Source: Paenibacillus borealis
GTDB lineage: Bacteria > Bacillota > Bacilli > Paenibacillales > Paenibacillaceae
NCBI RefSeq assembly: GCF_000758665.1
Contig: NZ_CP009285.1
Span: 3,720,001 to 3,784,000 of the forward strand
Direction of reading: 5' to 3'
Length of the DNA stretch: 64,000 nucleotides
Under the pieces are notes generated by a model. It made no database searches, was not told the origin of the DNA, and worked only from the letters and a program-made list of their open reading frames with translations. The position numbers and the translations under genes are program-made. Below are positions 42,441-51,080 of this stretch, one piece after another. The stretch's first letter is position 1. The number at the start of each line of letters is the position of its first letter.

Positions 42441-44012
42441 TTATTGGGAAGTTGCAGCCGGACCCGGCAGCTCGAAGCTCCAGTCGACGTCATTAAATGA
42501 CTTGTCCGTGACTGTGCGGATTAGCGTCAGCTCCTTGGGGATGGATTTCATACCGTCAACAATCAGATACACAAGATCAGAGTTCTCACTACTCTGGCCA
42601 AAGGAAACGAGATCTCCCTCCCGGTAGGAACCCCAACGGATTACATCATACTCTGTGCCATTGCCGTCCCGGGCCATCCATTTGTCCATATCGAATTCAT
42701 TGCTGAATTTGCCGCTGACAGCCATCCAGGCCGACAGCCCCGGCAAGGTCTGAGTCTCAGTGATCTTTATATTATTCACATTCAAGACATCGCCCTCTGC
42801 TGCAAAGACAGCAGGCTCTGTCTTCAGAAGCGCCGGATTGAACGTTAATGAATCATCCGATTTAACAGGGATGGAGAAGCCGTCGAGTACGAAATAAATT
42901 GGCTCGCTGAGATATGGAAGTTCTGTTAAGTAATAAATCCAGTTCAATTGGAGATCATGACCGACTCTGTACATCTCAGACATTCCGCTATATTTACTAT
43001 TAATGAGTGATCCGACAATTTGACCTTTGGCATTCTCAAAATGATACCTGACACCCAGATTTACCCTGCGGTTCTCCGGAACTTGGGAGGCCAGCTCATC
43101 CTTCAGGAGAGTACTAAATTCAATTTTGGCACCGGCAGGAGAATGCGTGATGCCTTTCATCAGAATTTTCAGCCCTTGAGGTGTGGTATAGCTGTATTTA
43201 CTCAAATCAGTGTTCACTGTCAGAGCATTGGCGGTTGTCATGTCTGCAGCATAACTGAAGCTCCAATTTCCCGAAATCCTATCATTGGTCTTGTGGTCCA
43301 GCATCAGCTCATGAACCTTCCCTTCAATGAATACGGTATCCCCGGGCTGTTCTCCTTTGAAATAATAGGTTAACAGCAGATATTCCATCCTGTACTTATC
43401 GGGGGCGAGCTTAGTACTCATATGGTTGATGCCCTGCAGGTCTCCAATTTCAAGCCCTTCCTCGTTGCGGAGCTGCAGCTGGGTGATATCAAACATGGAC
43501 ATCATTTCCTCATCAGGCTGCCCTTTGGCATCGGTAATTCTCAGATTCAGAATCATCCGGTTTGGATCGGCGACCACTTCCTGAAGCGTAAGTGTATAGC
43601 CTTGGTCCGTGACCTCAATATCCGTGAGCTTTACAACTCCGGCCTTCTTGGCTTCCAGCAGATGATGGTCACTCCATTCGGATGGCAAGAGGAGAAGTCT
43701 CTGGGATTTGGCAGATTGTATCTGCTGTGGAATAGATAAGTTCGGGAGCAGGAACAACAGGACCGCCAGTGCAATAGCAGCTGCACCCAAGCCTGCCCAT
43801 AGTACAGTATGCCGGAACCGTCTGCGGCCGGGATTGCCGGTATATTCAGCCATGTCCCCGCTTGAAACGGGCAAAATCTCCGTCTGGCGGATTTGCTCCA
43901 TAACATGCCCCGTGAAATCCTCATCCATCTGATGATCATCATAACCGGACAGAGACATCAGCATTTCCTCATCTGCAACATTATCGTGTGTGCGGTAATC
44001 CGATTTTTTCAT
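42441..44012 (-). CDS. DUF4179-type membrane protein, probable anti-sigma factor
   Basis: A 523-aa single-pass protein. A cytoplasmic segment of about 68 residues (VADEEMLMSLSGYDDHQMDEDF) is followed by a membrane helix at about 69-90 (LWAGLGAAAIALAVLLFLLP). A long extracellular region contains the DUF4179 strands (GYTLTLQEVVADPNRMILNL). It overlaps the sigma gene by 32 bp and has AAGGAGG before its ATG. Larger than its homologue at 36215 by an added C-terminal beta domain. Confidence 0.8.
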   Translation of the reverse strand: MKKSDYRTHDNVADEEMLMSLSGYDDHQMDEDFTGHVMEQIRQTEILPVSSGDMAEYTGNPGRRRFRHTVLWAGLGAAAIALAVLLFLLPNLSIPQQIQSAKSQRLLLLPSEWSDHHLLEAKKAGVVKLTDIEVTDQGYTLTLQEVVADPNRMILNLRITDAKGQPDEEMMSMFDITQLQLRNEEGLEIGDLQGINHMSTKLAPDKYRMEYLLLTYYFKGEQPGDTVFIEGKVHELMLDHKTNDRISGNWSFSYAADMTTANALTVNTDLSKYSYTTPQGLKILMKGITHSPAGAKIEFSTLLKDELASQVPENRRVNLGVRYHFENAKGQIVGSLINSKYSGMSEMYRVGHDLQLNWIYYLTELPYLSEPIYFVLDGFSIPVKSDDSLTFNPALLKTEPAVFAAEGDVLNVNNIKITETQTLPGLSAWMAVSGKFSNEFDMDKWMARDGNGTEYDVIRWGSYREGDLVSFGQSSENSDLVYLIVDGMKSIPKELTLIRTVTDKSFNDVDWSFELPGPAATSQ

Positions 44013-44562
44013 GGGTATCCTCCTTCGGTTTCGGCCATTGTTTTTTGAGCTTCAAGCGGGCGCGGTGCAGACGGTTCTTCACCTGATGCAGTGTCATTCC
44101 CGTGATGGCGGCAATCTCCTCGTAGGTTAATTCGTTGGTATAACGCAGCAGCAGGACGATCCGGTAGCGTTCCGGAAGCAGGGCCAGCTTCTTTTGCAGC
44201 TCCAGCTTGTTTTCCTTGATCATATACCGCTCTTCAGGTGTCGGGGCCTGATCCCTCTCCTCCAGAATGGAGCCTCCCGAGAAAGAAAATGCCTTGCGCC
44301 GCTTCTGGGATCTGAACCGGTTGATGGCAATGGTGTAGAGCCAGGCAGCGAAGCTGGACTGCACATTATGGCTGCGCAGCTTCTGATAGGCCTGAATGAA
44401 AGTTTCCTGCGCCAGATCCTGCGCATCCTGATGGCTCGCTCCGAGGCCCAGTAGCAGACGGTATAAACCGGATTTATACTGGTCTACCAGTACAGAGAAG
44501 GCCTCACGGTTTCCGGCCAGCACCTCGGCAATTATGAGTTCGGTGTTCTCTTGCTCCTTCAT
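43981..44562 (-). CDS. ECF RNA polymerase sigma factor (third)
   Basis: A 193-aa SigW-like ECF factor. Region 2 is at about residues 20-85 (AFSVLVDQYKSGLYRLLLGLG, DAQDLAQETFIQAYQKL, SFAAWLYTIAINRFRSQ). Region 4 is at about 122-175 (LPERYRIVLLLRYTNELTYEEIAAITG). An ECF-type promoter lies about 40 bp upstream, so it probably drives its own operon with the DUF4179 protein and perhaps the lipoprotein. Confidence 0.9.
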   Translation of the reverse strand: MKEQENTELIIAEVLAGNREAFSVLVDQYKSGLYRLLLGLGASHQDAQDLAQETFIQAYQKLRSHNVQSSFAAWLYTIAINRFRSQKRRKAFSFSGGSILEERDQAPTPEERYMIKENKLELQKKLALLPERYRIVLLLRYTNELTYEEIAAITGMTLHQVKNRLHRARLKLKKQWPKPKEDTHEKIGLPHTR

Positions 44563-44602
44563 CTATTGCCTCCAATGGACGTATTTACATATAAGACGCG
44601 CG

Positions 44603-44628
44603 GACGGTCTAATCTTTCTCACTTTTCA
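44603..44628 (-). promoter_or_regulatory. Candidate ECF-type autoregulatory promoter
   Basis: On the minus strand TGAAAA (44628-44623), a 16-bp spacer and CGTC (44606-44603) match the TGAAAC-N16-CGTC pattern of Bacillus SigW-class promoters, ahead of the third sigma gene. Confidence 0.55.
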
Positions 44629-44713
44629 CCAAAAAACCCCAAAGCATATCTTCTAATCTGAAGAATACGCTGAAGGGTCCGCTAAATAAATGGATGCGTT
44701 TCAGATACTGCCG

Positions 44714-45559
44714 TTAGTGGGACAAGCAGTAAAGGAGGATGGCTTGCTGGAGGTAGATCAGACTTTTCTTGAAACCGAATCCGGCAAAATAAGGGGAAGC
44801 AATCACATCTTCACTTACTTCCTCATTACGGAAAAATGGGGGGCAAGGATTTAATAGTGCCCCTGGCCGGGTCCGTTTCATTCGGTCCAAAGTAATTTGA
44901 TAGGCGCCAATATACTCCTGGGTCAGGCATGTCACTGGCAAAGAATCGGTGAGAATAACATCGCTCTCCGGCAGGACGCTGTCCAGGTCGTTATGGAAAT
45001 TATAGTTCGGGTGGTCAGAATCTATTCTTTGGTCAGCAGAGCATACGTGATTGAACGAGAGGTTCAGCACCTTGGCGGCTTCCATCCAGGTTCTGGATAT
45101 ATTGCCTGCCGGGCCTACGAAGGTATAGGTTAGGTCCCGGTAGTTGTCCCTTGTGGACCGCAATGCGTACAGGTCAGCCAGAATTTCACAGGGGTGATTA
45201 TGTGATGTCATGGCATTAATCACAGGAATGGTAGCATGTGCAGACAGCTCTTCCAGCTTGGACAAGTCTGGATATCTGGCGATAATGCCGTCACCCCAAT
45301 TCTCCAGATAGCGGACCATGTCGCCCGGTGTTTCTTTCTTCTCCAATGCTTCCGGAGGAAACATAATATATTCTCCGCCTAAATCTCTGATACCCTTCTC
45401 AAAGCTGATCCGGGTCCGCAGACTGGTGTCGGGGAAGAACAGTATCATGGTTTTGCCTTGGAGCAACGGCTCAGAGGTTCTGTACCGCAATTGGTCCGTT
45501 AGTTCAAAGATCTCCAGGATCTGCTCTGAGGTGAAGTGGGTTATATCCAGAAAATGCAT
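44714..45559 (-). CDS. Divergent aspartate/ornithine carbamoyltransferase-family protein
   Basis: 281 aa, shorter than normal ornithine carbamoyltransferase (about 310-330). The carbamoyl-phosphate loop is SLRTRISFEKG in place of STRTR, and HPCEILADL matches the HPCQxLAD motif. The usual C-terminal HCLP reads NPCPPFFRNEE, and the ornithine-binding SMG loop is replaced by TDSLPV. The amino-acid substrate is therefore probably not ornithine. ATG 45559 follows AAGGAGG; earlier in-frame codons lack a ribosome-binding site. No other arginine or pyrimidine genes are adjacent. Confidence 0.75.
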   Translation of the reverse strand: MHFLDITHFTSEQILEIFELTDQLRYRTSEPLLQGKTMILFFPDTSLRTRISFEKGIRDLGGEYIMFPPEALEKKETPGDMVRYLENWGDGIIARYPDLSKLEELSAHATIPVINAMTSHNHPCEILADLYALRSTRDNYRDLTYTFVGPAGNISRTWMEAAKVLNLSFNHVCSADQRIDSDHPNYNFHNDLDSVLPESDVILTDSLPVTCLTQEYIGAYQITLDRMKRTRPGALLNPCPPFFRNEEVSEDVIASPYFAGFGFKKSLIYLQQAILLYCLSH

Positions 45560-45671
45560 ACGGGTAATCCTCCTTGGTACATGTACATTCAGTAAAAGCA
45601 ACTGAATAAACATACAATAATCCGAAAGGATATACAAACCAATTTCTGTTAAATGTGTTGCCGGATTCGTG

Positions 45672-46391
45672 TCAGCCGGAGATGCCGATGGCAATAGCCG
45701 GGGACAGGGCAGGGTCCAGCAGCCTCATCAGCTTGAGCAGATGCTGCTCCGACATGGCGATGCAGCCGGCTGTCGGCTTACCCTGCCCCCTCCAGATATG
45801 CAGAAAGATGGCACTGCCTTTCCCGGGCACGGGCGGATCATCATTATAGCGCAGAACGATGGCGTATTTATAAAGCGGCTGCTGGAGCCGTTCATAGGAC
45901 TTCCAGCGCTGATTCGGGTTCCCGGCATAGGACACCCATTGATTGTACTGTAGGGAGAGCGGATCATTGATCCAGAAGTCCTGTTTGGTTGTTCTTGTAT
46001 AGGAGATCAGGAGTCCACCGGGATTAGCAGTAGTTCCGAAGCCTGAGCCAAGCTTATAGATGCCGGAGGGCGTCCGGCCGTCACCTTCTCTCGTCTTGCC
46101 GATGCCGTTGCTGCCCAGGGTAACGGGAATGCCGGAGAAGACGGTTGTCCACTGCCCGTCTATTTTCTGGTGCAGCGACAGCTGTCCGGTGCAGGAATTC
46201 ACAGATTTCGCTTCGACAACAACCATCTGCTGGCTATGTATAACATCTGCCTTATAGGGCCAGGAAGCAGAGAAGCCGGCTGCAGAGGATTTGGGTGTCC
46301 AGATTGTGCAAGTTAAGAACAGGAATAAGAGCGACCATAACCAGATGGCGGGTTGTACGGAAGTCCGCGGTTTCAAGTTTTGACAGCGCAT
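45672..46391 (-). CDS. Exported L,D-transpeptidase (YkuD) family protein
   Basis: 239 aa. A signal peptide or anchor at about residues 17-38 (IWLWSLLFLFLTCTIW) leads to a YkuD-type domain (about 95-235). The catalytic motif is IFLHIWRGQGKPTAGCIAMSE, containing the His and the nucleophilic Cys in the S/T-x-G-C pattern. Such enzymes crosslink or anchor peptidoglycan via L,D bonds; this branch has GDGRTPSGIYKLG near the start of the domain. Monocistronic. Confidence 0.85.
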   Translation of the reverse strand: MRCQNLKPRTSVQPAIWLWSLLFLFLTCTIWTPKSSAAGFSASWPYKADVIHSQQMVVVEAKSVNSCTGQLSLHQKIDGQWTTVFSGIPVTLGSNGIGKTREGDGRTPSGIYKLGSGFGTTANPGGLLISYTRTTKQDFWINDPLSLQYNQWVSYAGNPNQRWKSYERLQQPLYKYAIVLRYNDDPPVPGKGSAIFLHIWRGQGKPTAGCIAMSEQHLLKLMRLLDPALSPAIAIGISG

Positions 46392-46479
46392 AGTTCAGCC
46401 CCCTTTGTTTCTTATTACCTCTGAAGAACTAAGGGGAATCTCTGAACTGTTTGTTGGGAGTTTCATATTCAATAAACTA

Positions 46480-46660
46480 GAATGTTGTAAATATTGCAAC
46501 TCGGCTTTCTCGATACCGGGCGTTTAGGCAGATTGTTGTATGAAATACAAGAATTATCCCGTGAAGCCGCTTGGAGGAGGTGAAATGCTGCATTTCGTAC
46601 AACAATTGTGGATTATGGCCGAGAATTTGAGGGAAATGTTGTATTTTGGGCAGGATTTCA
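46480..46660 (-). repeat. Dispersed intergenic repeat, copy B
   Basis: Read on the minus strand, this copy aligns along its length with 23005-23182: AATCCTGCCC, AATACAAC, CGGCC, TTGTTGTA, GAAATGCAGCATTTCA, CAAGCGGCTT, then TTCTTGTATTTCATACAACAATCT and GAGTTGCAA. The inverted-repeat arms (46532-46541 and 46597-46606) are kept. It occupies the gap between the L,D-transpeptidase and telA; the 3' end seen in copies A and C is missing. Confidence 0.8.
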
Positions 46661-46785
46661 AAAAAGTGATCAGAGCTGCCCCCCAACCACCAGGTTGAAC
46701 TCGCGAAATCCTTGCGCCAGCAGCGTAAAATGTCAAATATTCAATAGGGTGAAGGCCGCCTGATAGTTTATGAATACGCGCATAC

Positions 46786-46828
46786 CAAAACAGAGCATCC
46801 GGCGTTAATCCCGATATGCTCTGTTTAC
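46786..46828 (-). terminator. Intrinsic terminator of the telA operon
   Basis: Stem AAACAGAGCAT/ATGCTCTGTTT with inner pairs; TTTTGG follows on the minus strand, 22 bp after the telA stop. Confidence 0.75.
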
Positions 46829-46849
46829 TGCTGCCTATGCACAGTATGG

Positions 46850-47989
46850 CTATAATCCGAGCACGTTGCCTTTTTCGAGCCGCTGGATCTGCTGTTCACC
46901 GTTATCCGCCAGCTCCCGGAACTGGTTGATCGTCTCCCGCATCTTGGGGAGGGCTTCCTGCTTGTAGGTGCTGATTGAATCGAGCGCAGACAGGACATCC
47001 GTGAAAGCCTGCTTCAAGGTGTCGGCGGAAATGCTGGTTTCGAGCGATTGTTTGTGGATGGCCGCGCCCTGATCCTTCAGCATTTTGGAGGTGCCGCTGA
47101 TCAGATTGTCGGTGGTCTGGTTCAGCAGCTCAATCTTCTTCAGCACGATCTTCTGGTTGTATAAGGCGCTTGCGACCGTAACCGAGATTTTGAGCGCCGA
47201 TACCGTCACATTCCTCGCCCTGTCTACACCGCGGATCAGCTCTTTATTGTTGCGGATGACGACTTCGATGGCCATGATGCCCTGCTGATTCACCACTAGC
47301 ATCTGCTGCAGATCCATTACCCGCTGACGGAGGGGGAAGAGGACTTCTTCCGTGATGAACCGGATTTTATCCCCGTCTTCACTGCGCTGCTTAGCCGCTT
47401 CAATCTGCGTCTCGATCTCCTGATCCATCAGGATGCCTAGTTGGATCTCCTTTTTCAGCCTTTTGGTCAGCTCACGCAGAGTCTGCTGCTCAATCTGTAA
47501 GGTGGTATTATCATTCTTCAGCACGCTTTTGCCTTTATCCAGGGATAGAATGATATCGGAGATGACCGCATCTGCTTTCTGATATTTGGCGAAATAATTA
47601 CGCAGGGGGTGGAAGAACCTGCCCAGGAAGCCGCTTTTGGCGAAATCCACCGCACTGGGGTCCAGATCCTTCAGCTGCAGGTGCAGCTCGGTTAGTCCTC
47701 TGGCGACCTGGCCGCCTTCATCTCCGGTCTTGGACAGATTGCCTACGGATACCTGCAGGAGTGAATTCTTCTCCGAAGACGAGCGCATGGTGCCCATCCC
47801 GAAGCTGTCAATCGACTGCAGCACAGCTTTGCGTTTCTCCAGGGACTCAAAGTCAAGCTCAAGAATACTGGACACATTGCTGAGCGCCTGTTCCTTCAGC
47901 TGCGTAACTTCCTCCGGCTCCGGCTGAACCTGCTCTTCGATCACTGATTTCAGCTTCTCAGGGCTGGGAATTTCCATTGAGAATGACAT
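46850..47989 (-). CDS. telA: TelA/KlaA-family toxic-anion-resistance protein
   Basis: A 379-aa, almost wholly helical cytosolic protein of the TelA family, first linked to tellurite resistance; the molecular function is unknown. Typical are the long central helices (ISDIILSLDKGKSVLKNDN, LMDQEIETQIEAAKQR) and the conserved FPLRQRVMDLQQMLVVNQQG with VIRNNKELIRGVDRA. It is the third gene of an operon with a VWA protein and a two-TM protein, so it probably works in an envelope-associated complex. Confidence 0.88.
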   Translation of the reverse strand: MSFSMEIPSPEKLKSVIEEQVQPEPEEVTQLKEQALSNVSSILELDFESLEKRKAVLQSIDSFGMGTMRSSSEKNSLLQVSVGNLSKTGDEGGQVARGLTELHLQLKDLDPSAVDFAKSGFLGRFFHPLRNYFAKYQKADAVISDIILSLDKGKSVLKNDNTTLQIEQQTLRELTKRLKKEIQLGILMDQEIETQIEAAKQRSEDGDKIRFITEEVLFPLRQRVMDLQQMLVVNQQGIMAIEVVIRNNKELIRGVDRARNVTVSALKISVTVASALYNQKIVLKKIELLNQTTDNLISGTSKMLKDQGAAIHKQSLETSISADTLKQAFTDVLSALDSISTYKQEALPKMRETINQFRELADNGEQQIQRLEKGNVLGL

Positions 47990-48016
47990 GGGAACCCTCC
48001 TTCGGGAATATGGGGC

Positions 48017-49705
48017 TTACATTTGTACATTGAGCAGATTGCCGATTTTGTAGACCACGTCTTCTGTGTCTGCGTTGATATTAGCAGCCTCGTTGATGCT
48101 TGAAATGCTCTCCAGCGCCTTGATGTTGGCGTTATATCCAATTGTATATACGGGGATTTTGTAGCTCTCAATCAATCCTCTGATCTCATCCAATGAATGT
48201 CCTTCGTTCGTCTCCCCGTCGCTAAGCACGAAGATCAGCGGTTTCATCTCCGGATGCAGCGCGAGCTCATCCTTCAGCATCTTCATGGCCACGACCATTC
48301 CGTCAAAAGTAGCCGTCCCCCCGGCAGCCTGCAGGCTATTGATCGCCCCAACGAACATGGACTGCTGATTGGTGTCGTATTTGCCGATCGGCAGATTAAT
48401 CGTCACATCACTGGAGTAGGAGACAAACCCGATGCTGTTGTCCTTGCCCAGAAACTTCTGGCCCTTCAGCAGCGATTCCTTGAGCCGGTTCAGCGGTTCG
48501 CCGGCCATGCTGCCCGATACATCAGCTACGAATACTGCGGCAATCGGTTTACTGCCGTCTTTTTTCTCCTTCCACAGCTTCTGGGCTGAGGAGAGGAGGG
48601 AGCCGTCCACCGGAGTCAGCTCAGACTTGTAATCATTCAGACCGTTAAAGCCTCTGTCCGAGGCTGCTGTCTGGTATTTGTCCTGCACGGCAAATTCGGC
48701 GAACTTGCGGATGATCTCCAGCTTCTCTTTTGGCAAATCACCCAGTGCGTAGAGCGGGCTGTCATGCCTTACCCCAAAGGGTGTAAACACATAACCGCTT
48801 GTCAGATCCGCCGCATTGACATAGGTCTGATACTCCAGGACAAAGGCATCCAGCATGCCCGACTTCGCCGCATCCCGCATCTGCAGGGTGGTGGAAGCAA
48901 TGAAAGGCACATTAGCCTGGAACTTCTCAAAGCCTTGAACCGCTTTATCTCCAAGCAGATCCGTACTCTCGAAGGTTCCAAGCGCAGTCACCAGGAAATT
49001 CAGCCCCGTTGAACTGGCAAAAGGATCGGTGTAGCCCATCGCCAGCTCATTGGCGGCAATGGCATCAGTGATCGTCTTCACATTGATTGAGCCGTATTTG
49101 CCGACCAGCTGATCATACTTCTGCCTGCTCATGACCACCCCGGCCACATTGCCGGCCAGCCGTTCAGATACAAGTTCCGCAGAGATGCCGCTAGCCTTGA
49201 CCATTTCGCCCCATAGCTCATTGGACGGAGTATAGCCGTCAGGCACATATTTGCCGGACCGGATATAATCGGCGGCTGTACCTGAAGCGATATTACGGAT
49301 TTTGACCGATACGGGCTTGCCGTCCACCAGGATGCTGGAAGAGTTGAAATCAGCTGCCACTTCATTCAGCCAGCCGTCATTGCCGCTGCCGGATTTCTCG
49401 GTCGAGGAGAAGATTTCAGCGTAACTGTCCGTCGTGCTGTCCACAGATAGCGGGAACTTGGAGATATCCGGCAGAGAGTCGCCGACAGAAGACGGGTCGA
49501 GGTCGATTTGCCCTTTTACCGGAGCTGAACTATTGACATGAATATCCTTGTAGATCTTATTCAACCGTTTGTCCGCGTCTTCCGCAGAAATCTCTGTTTT
49601 GGATTTGCCCAAATTCGCGGTCAGGCTGATTCCGAAATAGACCAGCGCAAAGACGGACACGGCGATGAGGCCAAGTACGATGAATGTTTTGCCTTTCCCG
49701 GCCAT
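48017..49705 (-). CDS. Membrane-anchored substrate-binding-like plus VWA-domain protein
   Basis: 562 aa. An N-terminal anchor at about residues 6-28 (FIVLGLIAVSVFALVYFGISL) is followed by a periplasmic-binding-protein-like region (about 95-350). A C-terminal von Willebrand A domain (about 385-560) has a full MIDAS: DVSGSMAG, then TATFDG and LSDGETNEGH. The VWA domain should thus lie outside the membrane and bind a ligand through a divalent metal. ATG 49705 is preferred because AAGGAAG lies 6 nt upstream of it. Middle gene of the telA operon (gaps 16 and 27 bp). Confidence 0.82.
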   Translation of the reverse strand: MAGKGKTFIVLGLIAVSVFALVYFGISLTANLGKSKTEISAEDADKRLNKIYKDIHVNSSAPVKGQIDLDPSSVGDSLPDISKFPLSVDSTTDSYAEIFSSTEKSGSGNDGWLNEVAADFNSSSILVDGKPVSVKIRNIASGTAADYIRSGKYVPDGYTPSNELWGEMVKASGISAELVSERLAGNVAGVVMSRQKYDQLVGKYGSINVKTITDAIAANELAMGYTDPFASSTGLNFLVTALGTFESTDLLGDKAVQGFEKFQANVPFIASTTLQMRDAAKSGMLDAFVLEYQTYVNAADLTSGYVFTPFGVRHDSPLYALGDLPKEKLEIIRKFAEFAVQDKYQTAASDRGFNGLNDYKSELTPVDGSLLSSAQKLWKEKKDGSKPIAAVFVADVSGSMAGEPLNRLKESLLKGQKFLGKDNSIGFVSYSSDVTINLPIGKYDTNQQSMFVGAINSLQAAGGTATFDGMVVAMKMLKDELALHPEMKPLIFVLSDGETNEGHSLDEIRGLIESYKIPVYTIGYNANIKALESISSINEAANINADTEDVVYKIGNLLNVQM

Positions 49706-49721
49706 AATCATCTTCCTTTCG

Positions 49722-50480
49722 TTACTGATAGAGTTTCGTCTGCCCGATCAGGGCGGTCAGCTCCTGCATGCAGGGCATCTCCAGAGCGGTGTCATAATCC
49801 GTACTTCCGAGCCGGGATATCTCCAGCAGCAGCTGGTCCAGCTTCAGCAGGATCTCCTCGTTGGCTGCCAGACCGCCTTTTATATGGGAGAAATATTCGT
49901 TAAACAAGGCGTTTTTCTTCTGGATGAAAGTACCCGGGAATCTGCCGGAGTTGATTGTACCCGTGAATTGGGAGAACTCGGCGGCATCGAATACGCTTAG
50001 CTTGCTCAGAATACTGCGGATATTCAGATACAGGAGCTTCTCCACTTCTTGAATCACTGTGTGGAACTTCCGGAAACTGAGCTCCTCCCGCTCGAAACGC
50101 CCGGCGAGCACATTCAGCAGTGTCAGCTTCTTTTTATCCATCCGCATCATTTGATCTATGGCCAGGCCCACATCCTCTTTCAGAACCCTCACACCCAGGT
50201 AGCGGTTAAGCTCAGCTATATAGTCATCCCGTGTTTCGAGAGGAGGGACTGTGTGGACTTGCGCCCGTTTGAAGAGCAGGGTATAACTCCCGTAGAGCAC
50301 AATCAGCAGGCTGACAACCAGCAAGGTTATCCCTGTTGCGGTTTCAAGAGTACTGGACCCTCCGATGGCTACTCCAAGCAATCCTGGCGATAAAATGGAA
50401 ATATTCAGAATGACCACTCCGGCAATTACGCCCAGCAGCTTCACAGGTCCGGAATTATTCAGGATTAACACCCCCTCCAA
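49722..50480 (-). CDS. Two-TM membrane protein of the telA operon
   Basis: 252 aa. Two hydrophobic segments at about residues 14-38 (LLGVIAGVVILNISILSPGLLG) and 47-70 (TGITLLVVSLLIVLYGSYTLLF) precede a helical cytoplasmic region with coiled-coil character. Not a recognised family. The start is uncertain: TTG 50480 and GTG 50471 both sit inside the only Shine-Dalgarno-like run (GGAGGGGG). First gene of the three-gene operon; it may tether TelA to the membrane next to the VWA protein. Confidence 0.65.
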   Translation of the reverse strand: MEGVLILNNSGPVKLLGVIAGVVILNISILSPGLLGVAIGGSSTLETATGITLLVVSLLIVLYGSYTLLFKRAQVHTVPPLETRDDYIAELNRYLGVRVLKEDVGLAIDQMMRMDKKKLTLLNVLAGRFEREELSFRKFHTVIQEVEKLLYLNIRSILSKLSVFDAAEFSQFTGTINSGRFPGTFIQKKNALFNEYFSHIKGGLAANEEILLKLDQLLLEISRLGSTDYDTALEMPCMQELTALIGQTKLYQ

Positions 50481-50573
50481 GAGTATATTTAGCTACTGCT
50501 CTGTTTGATTCGTTATTTAAGAGAAATACTGTGCAAAGACTGTAAATAATGGCGGAAAAGAGGGCAGCGCATA

Positions 50574-50610
50574 GAAAAAGGAAGAGCCCGCATCTGCTGC
50601 GGACTCTTCC
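50574..50610 (-). terminator. Intrinsic terminator after the RidA remnant
   Basis: Stem GGAAGAG.CCGCA/TGCGG.CTCTTCC followed on the minus strand by CTTTTTC. Confidence 0.75.
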
Positions 50611-50663
50611 TATAAGCTCCACCCGGCAAAGAGTGGAATCTGTTGCGGGTCTATGCTAACCTT

Positions 50664-50909
50664 TTACAGCTGCGCGGCAGCGGTGGCCTCAATCTCAATC
50701 ATGAACTCGTCGCGGATCAGCTTGCGCACCTCTACGGCAGAGCTTGCCGGCGGATTCGCTGTATTGACATACTGATCGCGGACTTCACGGACGATGTGCA
50801 TTTGCGAAATATCAGTCATGAAAAAGGTCAGTTTCACCACATCATCAAACCCGGCATCGGCAGCTTCCAGGGCGGTCCGTATATTCTCAAACACCTGCCT
50901 GGTCTGCAT
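50664..50909 (-). pseudogene. 5'-truncated RidA (YjgF/UK114) family gene
   Basis: 81 codons encode the C-terminal two thirds of a RidA-family protein: QTRQVFENIRTALEAADAG, FDDVVKLTFFMTDISQ and the substrate-binding NPPASSAVEV. Normal members are about 125-130 aa, and the N-terminal 45 residues are absent. Upstream DNA (50910-50970) shows no continuation and leads directly into the dispersed repeat holding the IS110 element. Intact RidA deaminates reactive enamines; this fragment is unlikely to trimerise normally. Confidence 0.75.
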
Positions 50910-50971
50910 AGTGCTGTACTAATAATTGGAAGTATACTAGTCTATATAGGTTGGTAGATATCTGGTGAATT

Positions 50972-51042
50972 ATTACAAAATCCTGCACATAATACAACAT
51001 TTCCATCCTCTTATCGGCTCAAATCCAAAATTGTTGTATAAA
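50972..51042 (+). repeat. Dispersed intergenic repeat copy C, left part (split by IS)
   Basis: ACAAAATCCTGCACATAATACAACATT..CGGCTCAAATCC..TTGTTGTATA aligns with 23001-23066 of copy A. The alignment stops at GTATAAA (51036-51042), where the insertion sequence begins, and resumes at 52651. Confidence 0.85.
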
Positions 51043-51080
51043 CTTCCATGACGCCTCGGCGTCACCCCCTAGAATGAAAA

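Noticed and set aside
46850..50480. TelA/VWA operon as a phage-defence island
   Set aside because: VWA and tellurite-type genes occur in defence loci, but no nuclease, ATPase or mobile boundary is present here.
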